From Methanomicrobiales archaeon (lineage in GTDB: Archaea > Halobacteriota > Methanomicrobia > Methanomicrobiales > Methanoculleaceae), in contig JAAYND010000149.1 in assembly GCA_012521035.1 (NCBI GenBank), forward strand, positions 1-11,665: DNA of 11,665 bases, given 5' to 3'. The notes under the pieces are model-generated. The model had not been told where the DNA came from. It was given only the letters and a program-made list of their open reading frames with translations, and ran no database searches. Positions within the stretch are counted from its first letter, which is position 1. Every line of letters starts with the position of its first letter. Of the stretch, positions 1-5,495 are shown one piece after another. A program made the position numbers and the translations under genes.

Positions 1-89
1 TCACGGTCGGCGCGCTCATCGAGGAGAAGTTCAGCCATTACACCACTGGCGATATTTCCCAGTTTCGCAATTCCTACTTTAACTACCAC
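1..89 (-). CDS. mtd: F420-dependent methylene-H4MPT dehydrogenase, N-terminus (partial)
   Basis: The reverse strand reads from a GTG at 89-87 off the left edge, giving 29 residues. These contain VKVGIAKLGNIASGVMAE and then LLLDERADR, which I recognise as the start of Mtd. Mtd is the cytoplasmic enzyme that reversibly reduces methenyl-tetrahydromethanopterin to methylene-tetrahydromethanopterin with reduced coenzyme F420, a central step of CO2-reducing methanogenesis. The LLLDERADR stretch is also found in the well-studied Methanopyrus enzyme. The GTG start is supported by GAGGTG at 101-96 on the minus strand, 6 nt upstream. The promoter and an operator-like palindrome lie just beyond. The gene is divergent from the Tfx-family regulator at 761-1165. 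Only about a tenth of the protein is visible, so whether the rest is intact cannot be judged. Confidence 0.9.
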   Translation of the reverse strand, partial: MVVKVGIAKLGNIASGVMAELLLDERADR

Positions 90-99
90 TTTAAACACC

Positions 100-114
100 T
101 CTCAAAATTTGAGA
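100..114. promoter_or_regulatory. Inverted repeat at mtd transcription start, candidate operator
   Basis: TCTCAAA-A-TTTGAGA is a perfect 7+7 bp inverted repeat around a single central base. It covers the predicted start of mtd transcription and touches the ribosome binding site. A one-base loop is too small for an RNA hairpin, so a DNA site for a dimeric regulator is the more natural reading. Which protein binds is unknown; the neighbouring Tfx-family gene is one candidate. Confidence 0.45.
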
Positions 115-137
115 ACACGATAGTATCGCCGAATTCT

Positions 138-152
138 CATATAAACATTTTG
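138..152 (-). promoter_or_regulatory. mtd promoter (BRE plus TATA box)
   Basis: On the minus strand the sequence reads CAAAATGTTTATATG. An archaeal TATA box, TTTATAT (145-139), is preceded by an A-rich BRE-like element. Transcription should start about 25 nt downstream, near 112-117, leaving a 5' leader of roughly 25 nt that carries the GAGGTG ribosome binding site of mtd. The start point is inferred from spacing. Confidence 0.65.
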
Positions 153-164
153 AAATGGCCGCCA

Positions 165-540
165 ACCACCCCCATTTCAGCTGGAGAGGGGTACCAGGAG
201 CAATGGATTCGGGCGACTCCAGATGCGCCCACCGCCTCACGCAGAATGCACAGAGGGTACGAGGGACAAAAGTAGATCGAGGGCCTGAGGGCGAGCCGGG
301 CTATCGTACCGACTGCCGGACGGAGCACGCACCCCGGTAGTGGGGGCACGGAAGGTCGCGATCCGATGGGAGAAACGACCGTTTGGCGGGTGCACCCGAT
401 GACACGGAGGGAAGTCCACGAACTGATGGGAGAGAAGAGCGGAATCCTGAAACGTTCCGCCCGGGAGGGCGCAACACCGCTGATGCGAAAACACTGAATC
501 GCTAATGTCCGCCTGGTGAGGTAGCACATTTCTTGCATGC
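165..540. other. Non-coding stretch with several hairpins, function unknown
   Basis: This stretch lies between the mtd promoter and the tfx upstream region. No reading frame on either strand looks like protein; the longest minus-strand frame is rich in Cys, Ser, Pro and Arg in the manner of a random GC-rich translation. On the plus strand there are several perfect stems: 181-186 with 217-222, 256-262 with 304-310, 332-335 with 342-345, 354-358 with 376-380, a GGGTGCACCC palindrome at 388-397, 439-444 with 455-460, and a GCCC/GGGC stem closed by the GNRA-type loop GGGA at 459-470. The words GATGGGAGA at 365-373 and 425-433 are exactly 60 nt apart. It could be a small RNA, an untranslated region or decayed sequence. 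Covariation in related genomes would decide. I see no plus-strand promoter that I trust. Confidence 0.3.
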
Positions 541-727
541 GGCTACCGCGACCCGCCCGCAGCTGCCGGGCCTGCTACCCCATACCCTCCATCACTCCTC
601 TCCCGTCCGTCACGGGAATATTTTGACCGATTCCAGGGCGACAATTCATGCCGCAGCGGGAGGAGTGAGGCTCTTTACCCTGAATGCCGGGGCTGCAACA
701 GTTCCGGCCGGTGATGTTAAGGAGAAG
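541..727. other. Upstream region of tfx, nothing recognised
   Basis: An open frame runs through this stretch into tfx, but the translated residues are low-complexity (Ala, Thr, Pro, His) and do not belong to the Tfx family. I see no promoter, RNA gene or repeat here, so I treat it as non-coding sequence upstream of tfx. Confidence 0.5.
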
Positions 728-729
728 TG

Positions 730-736
730 TTTAAAT
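730..736 (+). promoter_or_regulatory. TATA box of tfx
   Basis: TTTAAAT is centred 28 nt before the ATG at 761, which would put the transcription start at or next to the start codon. This fits a leaderless mRNA, which is common in archaea. There is no Shine-Dalgarno sequence before 761, which agrees. A second AT-rich run, 748-759, lies too close to the ATG to act as its TATA box. Confidence 0.5.
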
Positions 737-760
737 CAAATGTGTTCATATATATATTTG

Positions 761-1165
761 ATGAAACAGGGTCTGCTTACCGATCGCCAGAAAGAGGTAC
801 TGCGATATCGGAAAAATGGGCTGACGCAGCAACAGATTGCAGATATCATCAAGACATCAAAAGCTAACGTCTGCACCATCGAGAAGGCTGCTCTCGAGAA
901 CATCGCACGGGCGCGTGACACCCTTGAGTTCCTCTATACACTCGATGCCACACACCTCTGCACGCTCAAGGGTGGTCTTGACCTGCTCAAGGCCCCCGAG
1001 ATCATCTACACCGAGGCCGAGAAGGTCGGAGTGAAGGTCAAGTACGACACGGTATCGCTCATCAACAGACTCAGGGACTCCAACCCCGACCGATTCAGGG
1101 GCAGGCAGGTCCGCGAGGATGTGGAGGTCTACATCAACGAAGACGGCGACCTGTACTTCGGGTAA
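761..1165 (+). CDS. tfx: Tfx-family helix-turn-helix DNA-binding protein
   Basis: This 134-residue protein starts MKQGLLTDRQKEVL. A helix-turn-helix follows at about residues 20-44 (LTQQQIADIIKTSKANVCTI, then EKAALENIARAR). The C-terminal half has the pattern typical of Tfx proteins, ending EDVEVYINEDGDLYFG. Tfx was described in Methanothermobacter as a protein binding downstream of the promoter of fmdECB, the molybdenum formylmethanofuran dehydrogenase operon, so the family is linked to regulation of methanogenesis genes. The target here is not shown; the divergently transcribed mtd gene is an obvious candidate by position. The frame is open back to 533, but the extra residues do not look like the family. 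I chose ATG 761 because homology begins there and TTTAAAT lies 28 nt upstream. ATG 740 is a less likely alternative. Confidence 0.82.
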   Translation: MKQGLLTDRQKEVLRYRKNGLTQQQIADIIKTSKANVCTIEKAALENIARARDTLEFLYTLDATHLCTLKGGLDLLKAPEIIYTEAEKVGVKVKYDTVSLINRLRDSNPDRFRGRQVREDVEVYINEDGDLYFG

Positions 1166-1178
1166 CGCAAACCCGAAG
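1156..1178 (+). terminator. Stem-loop across the tfx stop codon
   Basis: CTTCGGGT at 1156-1163 and ACCCGAAG at 1171-1178 form a perfect 8 bp stem with a 7-nt loop that contains most of the TAA stop. A second stem, ACCCT/AGGGT, lies at 1195-1209. No U-tract follows either, and archaeal termination depends mainly on U-tracts, so this may instead protect the 3' end of the mRNA or may be incidental. Confidence 0.3.
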
Positions 1179-1196
1179 CGCGCACAGGTGATGAAC

Positions 1197-1245
1197 CCTG
1201 CAAAAGGGTGCTATCCGGAATATGCCTGCAACAGGACACCTGCAA
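1197..1245 (+). repeat. Three copies of CCTGCAA at 14-nt multiples
   Basis: CCTGCAA occurs at 1197-1203, 1225-1231 and 1239-1245, with start-to-start spacing of 28 and 14 nt. The cluster lies 50-100 bp upstream of the TATA box at 1295. It could be an iterated protein-binding site for the promoter ahead of rpl3, or a chance repeat. Confidence 0.25.
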
Positions 1246-1294
1246 CCCTTCGTTCATCTGCCCTCGCAATCACCGGAAAATTTCGATAACAAGA

Positions 1295-1301
1295 TTTATA
1301 T
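1295..1301 (+). promoter_or_regulatory. TATA box of the leader RNA / ribosomal operon
   Basis: TTTATAT lies in the AT-rich block 1275-1320 and is preceded by the purine-rich AACAAGA. It is the only strong TATA-like element between tfx and rpl3. Transcription would start near 1322-1327, about 530 nt before the rpl3 start codon. The core AAAATTT at 1277-1283, just upstream, is also the centre of the mtd palindrome, but here its arms are only 4 bp. Confidence 0.6.
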
Positions 1302-1324
1302 CTCATTTTAAGCAATGATTAAGA

Positions 1325-1857
1325 AACCGGTCTGCTCTATCCCGCTGCGATCCCGGTAGCAAAGGAGGCCCCATGTGCCTCCGATTCACGGTATGTCTCT
1401 GGTGAAGCAGTATATGTGGATCAGAAACCCACGGCGGGACGGTGCAGAAGGTACCAGATAACAGCAGGTCGAACCCTCCTTGCGGAGGGGCGACGTCGAT
1501 TGAGGAGTTGTGCTCGTCACAACGGGATGACAGGAGCTGGATCTGATCGAGACGTCGGGCCAACGCCAGTGCAGCGAGCCCGTTTCCTGAGAGGAGAGCG
1601 TCGAAGAGTCAGGATCTATTAGCGACGACTGGACGCACCCGGTGCACGCCGGGCCGGTGGCGGGAGCGATCAGGAGACAGGCGTCTCTCTGACCCCCGCT
1701 GCCACCATCCAACTGTTTCCCATCACGTCGCGTCAGAACGGCGCGTCGTTCGATGTCATGCCCGATACGGGTTCGCCGTAATGTGCCTGATCTGGCCGGC
1801 TCGCCCGGCAGAGGATCTGGCATATCAACACTAGTTGCACGAAGGGTTGATTGAAAC
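1325..1857 (+). ncRNA. Candidate structured leader or small RNA before rpl3
   Basis: No protein frame is convincing on either strand across these 530 nt, although a good TATA box lies just upstream. The plus strand folds into consecutive local stems: 1326-1330/1353-1357, 1364-1369/1377-1382, 1385-1389/1402-1406, 1468-1479/1484-1494 (CCCTCC-TTGC-GGAGGG with an outer GTCG/CGAC), 1507-1512/1518-1523 (GTTGTG/CACAAC), 1585-1590/1609-1614, 1638-1642/1649-1653, 1656-1661/1701-1706 with an inner stem, 1761-1764/1768-1771 and 1795-1799/1805-1809. GACGTC at 1492-1497 can pair with 1551-1556 and enclose one of them. I find neither the SRP RNA nor the RNase P RNA core motifs. It could be a 5' leader that regulates the operon, a separate RNA gene, or sequence that pairs by chance in GC-rich DNA. 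Confidence 0.35.
1656..1706 (+). other. Long nested stem-loop in the rpl3 leader
   Basis: The outer stem GGTGGC (1656-1661) pairs with GCCACC (1701-1706). An inner stem pairs TCAGGAGAC (1670-1678) with GTCTC-T-CTGA (1683-1692), with one bulged T and a four-base AGGC loop. A further GGG/CCC pairing between them is possible. It is the longest local fold in the leader. Confidence 0.4.
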
Positions 1858-2871
1858 ATGCCGAAATATAACAGGCCACGCAGAGGATCCCTCGCGTACA
1901 GCCCGAGGAAACGGGCAAAAAGCTCTGTTCCCAGGTACGGCTCATGGCCGGAGTACACGGGAACCCCGACTGTGCAGGGATTCGCAGGGTACAAGGTGGG
2001 GATGACCCACGTCGTCATGGTGGACGACCACAAGAGTAGTCCTACCGAAGGCAGGGACGTGATGGTGCCGGTGACCGTGGTTGAGGTTCCACCCATGCGG
2101 GTGGCGGGTGTGCGCGCGTACTACGAGGACACCTACGGAAAACACGCGCTGACCGAGGCCTGGACGGCCGACCTCGATGAGGAGCTGTCCCGCCGCATCA
2201 CCGCTCCAAAGAACCACGATACCGCTGCCGCTCTCGACGCCATCAGGAATGCGATCGGTGAAGGCCGGGTCACAGAGCTCTACGCCATCGCCTACACACA
2301 GCCTGATGACCTCACCGGCGTCCCGAAGAAGGTCCCTGATCTCATGGAGATGCGGATCGCTGGTGGAAGCCTTGACGACCAGATCGAGTACGCTTCCGGG
2401 ATCCTCGGGAAAGAGATCGAGATCACCGGGAACTTCGAGGCTGGCGAGTACATCGATGTGACCGCAGTCACCACCGGAAAAGGCACAGAGGGCCCCGTAA
2501 AACGCTGGGGCGTCCAGGTCAGGAAGCGGAAACACTCCCGTGGTGGCAAGAAACGCCACATCGGGAACCTCGGTCCCTGGCACCCGCACCACGTCAGGTG
2601 GCAGGTCCCCCAGTCAGGCCAGATGGGCTACCAGCAGCGTACCGAGTTTAACAAGCGTATCTTAAAGATCGGCACCAACGGTGACGACATAAACCCCGCA
2701 GGCGGATTCCTCCACTACGGTGTTGTGCGCGGCCCCTACGTGCTGATCAAGGGCTCCGTCCCCGGGCCAAACAAGCGTCTTGTCCGGATGCGGCCCGCGA
2801 TACGGCAGGGAGAACACGTTCTTCGTACGCCGGCGATCAACTTCGTCAGCACGGAGAGCAAGCAGGGGTGA
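1858..2871 (+). CDS. rpl3: 50S ribosomal protein L3 (uL3)
   Basis: This 337-residue protein is the archaeal/eukaryotic long form of uL3, an early-assembly 23S rRNA-binding protein whose extension reaches toward the peptidyl transferase centre. Family landmarks are visible: GFAGYKVGMTH at 41-51, TGKGTEGPVKRWG at 206-218, KRHIGNLGPWHPHH at 232-245, SGQMGY at 253-258 and GVVRGPYVLIKGSVPGP at 288-304. It is the first gene of the operon, preceded by about 530 nt without a gene. Its ribosome binding site is weak: GGTTGATT at 1845-1852 is a GGTGATT broken by one extra T. Most genes downstream have better ones. This agrees with, but does not prove, control of translation through the leader. The next gene starts 6 nt after the TGA. 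Confidence 0.97.
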   Translation: MPKYNRPRRGSLAYSPRKRAKSSVPRYGSWPEYTGTPTVQGFAGYKVGMTHVVMVDDHKSSPTEGRDVMVPVTVVEVPPMRVAGVRAYYEDTYGKHALTEAWTADLDEELSRRITAPKNHDTAAALDAIRNAIGEGRVTELYAIAYTQPDDLTGVPKKVPDLMEMRIAGGSLDDQIEYASGILGKEIEITGNFEAGEYIDVTAVTTGKGTEGPVKRWGVQVRKRKHSRGGKKRHIGNLGPWHPHHVRWQVPQSGQMGYQQRTEFNKRILKIGTNGDDINPAGGFLHYGVVRGPYVLIKGSVPGPNKRLVRMRPAIRQGEHVLRTPAINFVSTESKQG

Positions 2872-2877
2872 GCAGCG

Positions 2878-3627
2878 ATGAAGGCAGAGGTTCGAACACT
2901 GACAGGCGAGATCGCTCATGAGGTTGATCTCCCGGAGATCTTTAACGAAGAGTACAGGCCCGACCTGATTAAGCGGGCTGTCCTCGCGCTCCAGAGCACC
3001 CGATTCCAGCCACATGGGACTGACCCCTACGCTGGCATGCGCACATCGGCAGAGTCCTGGGGTAGCGGCCGCGGCGTCGCTCAGGTTCCCCGGATCAAGA
3101 ACAGCAGCAGGGTAGCCCGGGTGCCGCAGGCAACCGGTGGGCGTGCAGCACATCCCCCGAAGGTCGAGAAGGTCCTCGTCAAGGACATCAACAGAAAAGA
3201 GAAGCAGAAAGCTCTTCGATCCGCAATCGCAGCCAGCACATCCACGGACCTCGTCCGGGAACGCGGGCACATCTTCGAGGGCAGCCTCCCGCTGATCCTT
3301 GAGGATCGGTTCGAGGAGATCACCCGGACAGGTGACGTTATCGCGGCGCTCTCCGCTCTCGGTGTCTATGCCGACGTCGAGCGGGCGAAGAACAGCAGGA
3401 AGGTCCGGGCAGGGCGCGGTACCATGCGCGGTCGCCGTTACAAGCAGCGCAAGAGTGTTCTCATCATCACCGGGAACGAACCGCTCCGGGCAGCCCGGAA
3501 CCTCGCCGGTGTCGATGCCGTGGCGGTCAACCAGCTCAACACTGAACTGCTGGCTCCCGGCACGCAGGCAGGGCGACTTACCATCTGGACAGAGTCTGCG
3601 ATCAGGAGACTGGAGGAGTTCTCATGA
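2878..3627 (+). CDS. rpl4: 50S ribosomal protein L4 (uL4, eukaryotic L1 type)
   Basis: This 249-residue protein matches archaeal uL4. Near the N-terminus is the extended rRNA-binding loop that lines the exit tunnel, GSGRGVAQVPRI at 63-74 through TGGRAAHPPK at 86-95. The basic stretch RAGRGTMRGRRYKQRK is at 177-192, and the globular domain that follows contains LIITGNE. The start has a strong GGGGTGA at 2865-2871, 6 nt upstream and overlapping the rpl3 stop. The 3' end overlaps rpl23 by an ATGA junction, so translation of the two is probably coupled. In Escherichia coli, L4 represses its own operon through a leader; whether archaeal uL4 does this is not established, but it is a fair question given the long leader here. 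Confidence 0.96.
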   Translation: MKAEVRTLTGEIAHEVDLPEIFNEEYRPDLIKRAVLALQSTRFQPHGTDPYAGMRTSAESWGSGRGVAQVPRIKNSSRVARVPQATGGRAAHPPKVEKVLVKDINRKEKQKALRSAIAASTSTDLVRERGHIFEGSLPLILEDRFEEITRTGDVIAALSALGVYADVERAKNSRKVRAGRGTMRGRRYKQRKSVLIITGNEPLRAARNLAGVDAVAVNQLNTELLAPGTQAGRLTIWTESAIRRLEEFS

Positions 3628-3872
3628 TACTCAAGTACCCCTTCGTTACAGAAAAAGCGACAATGATGCTCGAAGGCGAGAATAAGCTCCAGTTTATCGT
3701 ACACAGGGATGCTACCAAACAGGCTATCAAGCGTGAACTGGAGACGGTCTTCGAGCAGGAAGTGACCGAGGTCCGCACAATGATGACCATGAAAGGTGAG
3801 AAAAAGGCCATCATCAGGTTTGCGGACGATAAAGCGGCTGAAGAGATCCTCAGTCGGCTTGGAATCATGTAA
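3624..3872 (+). CDS. rpl23: 50S ribosomal protein L23 (uL23)
   Basis: This 82-residue protein is the usual size for archaeal uL23, which sits at the mouth of the exit tunnel and helps dock the signal recognition particle. It begins with the family's YPFVTEKATMMLE and continues with NKLQFIVHRDATKQAIKREL, then the VTEVRTMMTMKGEKKAIIRF strand region. The ATG overlaps the rpl4 stop as ATGA. GGAGGAG at 3612-3618, inside the end of rpl4, is the ribosome binding site. Confidence 0.96.
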   Translation: MILKYPFVTEKATMMLEGENKLQFIVHRDATKQAIKRELETVFEQEVTEVRTMMTMKGEKKAIIRFADDKAAEEILSRLGIM

Positions 3873-3884
3873 GGTGAGTAACGA

Positions 3885-4604
3885 ATGGCACATCGAATTA
3901 TAGCACAGAATCGTGGCCGGGGCGGCCCGACCTACCGCGCACCCTCGCACCGGTATAAAGCCGAGCTGCGACATGCCGGAACGAACGACGCACCGGCCAG
4001 CGGGCACGTCGCCGATATTGAGCACGATCCCGCCCGTCATGCGCCGGTTGCTCTCGTCAGGCTCGAGGATGGCCGTAAGGTCTACATGCTCGCCACCGAA
4101 GGGCTCGGTGTCGGGGATGCGGTCGCCTGGGGCCCGGGAGCCGATGTAAAGAACGGTAACACCCTGCCCCTCCGGGAGATCCCGGTCGGTGCATACGTCT
4201 GCAACATCGAGGCCCGGCCAGACGACGGGGGCAAGTTCGTCCGTTCAGGCGGCGTTCAGGCTCTCGTCATCGGTAAGGCAGAAGATGGCAGGGTCGGCGT
4301 ACGGATGCCGAGCGGCAAGAACAAGTGGTTCAGCGGTGCCTGTCTGGCAACCGTCGGCATCGTTGCCGGCGGCGGGCGGGGCGAGAAACCGTTCGTCAAG
4401 GCAGGAAAGAAGTACCTCCACGTCAGATCCTCCAGCGAGAAATGGCCTCGCGTCAAGGGTGTCTGCATGAACGTCATCGACCACCCGTTCGGCGGCGGCG
4501 GACACCAGCACTGCGGACGGCCCAAGACCATAGCCCGGGGAACATCCCCCGGCAGGAAGGTAGGGCATATTGCCGCCCGGAGAACCGGCAAGTGGAAGAA
4601 GTGA
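3885..4604 (+). CDS. rpl2: 50S ribosomal protein L2 (uL2)
   Basis: This 239-residue protein is archaeal uL2, which binds 23S rRNA at the subunit interface and is needed for subunit joining and peptidyl transferase activity. The N-terminal OB-like part opens GRGGPTYRAPSHRYKAELRH. The C-terminal SH3-like part contains GEKPFVKAGKKYLH. The conserved segment NVIDHPFGGGGHQHCG (residues 196-211) carries the invariant DH at 199-200, followed by TSPGRKVGHIAARRTGK. AGGTGA at 3872-3877 lies 7 nt before the ATG. Nothing is missing, and the length is normal for euryarchaea. Confidence 0.97.
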   Translation: MAHRIIAQNRGRGGPTYRAPSHRYKAELRHAGTNDAPASGHVADIEHDPARHAPVALVRLEDGRKVYMLATEGLGVGDAVAWGPGADVKNGNTLPLREIPVGAYVCNIEARPDDGGKFVRSGGVQALVIGKAEDGRVGVRMPSGKNKWFSGACLATVGIVAGGGRGEKPFVKAGKKYLHVRSSSEKWPRVKGVCMNVIDHPFGGGGHQHCGRPKTIARGTSPGRKVGHIAARRTGKWKK

Positions 4605-4614
4605 GGGGTGAAAC

Positions 4615-5028
4615 ATGGCAAAGAAGACACAGAGGCGAATGCCGCGGCGGCGTGAGGAATTCACCTACCGTGGCTATTCCATAGAGAATCTGCAGCAGAT
4701 GGCTCTCTCCGAGCTCCTGCCGCTCATGCCTTCCCGTGTACGCAGGAAGTTTGAGCGCGGTCTCTCCCGTGAGCACGAGAAACTCCTCGCAGATATCCGG
4801 TCAGGAAACCCGAACGTCCGCACCCACCTGCGCGACATGATCGTCATGCCCGAGATGGTTGGAAAGACGATCGAGGTCCACAACGGAAAGGAGTTCCAGA
4901 GAGTGGAGATCCACCCTGAGGCGGTCTTCCACTACCTTGGAGAGTTTGCACTGACTCGCAGGAGAGTCTCCCACGGTAGCGCCGGTATCGGTGCGACCCG
5001 GTCGAGTAAGTACGTCCCGCTGAAGTGA
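4615..5028 (+). CDS. rps19: 30S ribosomal protein S19 (uS19, eukaryotic S15)
   Basis: This 137-residue protein is archaeal uS19, a 30S head protein that partners uS13 near the A site. Family landmarks are EEFTYRGYSIENLQQM near the N-terminus, MIVMPEMVGKTIEVHNGKEF at 75-94, YLGEFALTRRRVSHG at 107-121 and the tail GIGATRSSKYVPLK. GAGGGGTGA at 4603-4611 is the ribosome binding site. The stop lies within a GTGATG string that also holds the possible starts of rpl22. Confidence 0.96.
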   Translation: MAKKTQRRMPRRREEFTYRGYSIENLQQMALSELLPLMPSRVRRKFERGLSREHEKLLADIRSGNPNVRTHLRDMIVMPEMVGKTIEVHNGKEFQRVEIHPEAVFHYLGEFALTRRRVSHGSAGIGATRSSKYVPLK

Positions 5029-5033
5029 TGGCT

Positions 5034-5495
5034 ATGGCAAGAACAGGTTATTCAGCAGTAATTGAGGGTGAGGAAGTCGCTCGCGCAAAAGCGAACGAGA
5101 TCCCTGTCTCCCCCAAACACTCGATCGAGATCGCCCGGTTCATCAAAGGCATGACCACCACAGAGGCAAAGGCATACCTCGAGGATGTGGTTGAGCTGAA
5201 GAAGGCCATCCCCTTCAGGCGGTTCAAGCGGAACGTCGCCCACAAGCGGGGTCTTAAAGGCTGGGCAGCCGGCCGGTATCCGGTCAAGGCTGCAAAGGCT
5301 TACCTCCGACTGCTCAACTCCGTCGAGAAGAACGCCGAGTACATCGGTCTTGATACCGAAAACCTCCGGATCGATCACGTCTCCGCGAACAGGGGCCGTG
5401 GTCACCGGGCATTCTTCCCGCGTGCGATGGGGCGCGCCACTCCAAAGCGCAGAGAGACCGTGAACATCGAGATCATCGTGACCGAGGTGGCGTAA
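5034..5495 (+). CDS. rpl22: 50S ribosomal protein L22 (uL22)
   Basis: With ATG 5034 the protein has 153 residues and begins MARTGYSAVIEGEEVARAKA, as archaeal uL22 does. It binds several 23S domains, and its beta-hairpin lines the exit tunnel; the hairpin region includes FKRNVAHKRGLKGWAAGRYP at about 64-83. The C-terminus reads SANRGRGHRAFFPRAMGRAT. GTGAT at 5025-5029 lies 4 nt before ATG 5034. The alternatives are ATG 5028, which would overlap the rps19 stop as TGATG but has no Shine-Dalgarno, and GTG 5025. The choice changes only the first two or three residues. The gene ends with TAATG, overlapping rps3 by one base. Confidence 0.93.
   Translation: MARTGYSAVIEGEEVARAKANEIPVSPKHSIEIARFIKGMTTTEAKAYLEDVVELKKAIPFRRFKRNVAHKRGLKGWAAGRYPVKAAKAYLRLLNSVEKNAEYIGLDTENLRIDHVSANRGRGHRAFFPRAMGRATPKRRETVNIEIIVTEVA

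Noticed and set aside
406..417. GGAGGGAAGTCC resembles the first conserved region of RNase P RNA, and GAGAAACGAC at 371-380 resembles a later conserved region.
   Set aside because: The two occur in the wrong order for RNase P RNA, and I find no ACAGAA...GGCTTA-type partner downstream that could form the P4 helix. A covariance search would settle it.
137..538. A 133-codon open frame on the minus strand upstream of mtd.
   Set aside because: It runs into the mtd TATA box, has a Cys/Arg/Ser/Pro-rich random composition and resembles no family I know.
533..760. An N-terminal extension of the Tfx-family protein starting at 533.
   Set aside because: The additional 76 residues are low-complexity and not part of the family. 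The TATA box at 730-736 fits a start at 761.
764..778. ACAGGGTCTGCTTAC looks a little like the last conserved region of RNase P RNA.
   Set aside because: It lies inside the first codons of tfx, lacks the invariant GAA, and has no matching first strand.
1821..1827. CATATCA as a private TATA box for rpl3.
   Set aside because: It is a poor match to the archaeal consensus and has no AT-rich surroundings. The element at 1295-1301 is much better.
1325..1857. SRP (7S) RNA as an explanation of the leader.
   Set aside because: I find no helix 8-type GGAAG...GGAGCAG motif and no Alu-domain TGTAA signature. The stems are local rather than one long helix.
1386..2096. A 236-codon open frame on the minus strand running from the leader into rpl3.
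   Set aside because: Much of it is the antisense of rpl3, its composition is Ser/Thr/Arg/Pro-rich without recognisable family features, and no promoter or ribosome binding site precedes it. GC-rich genes often leave such open frames.
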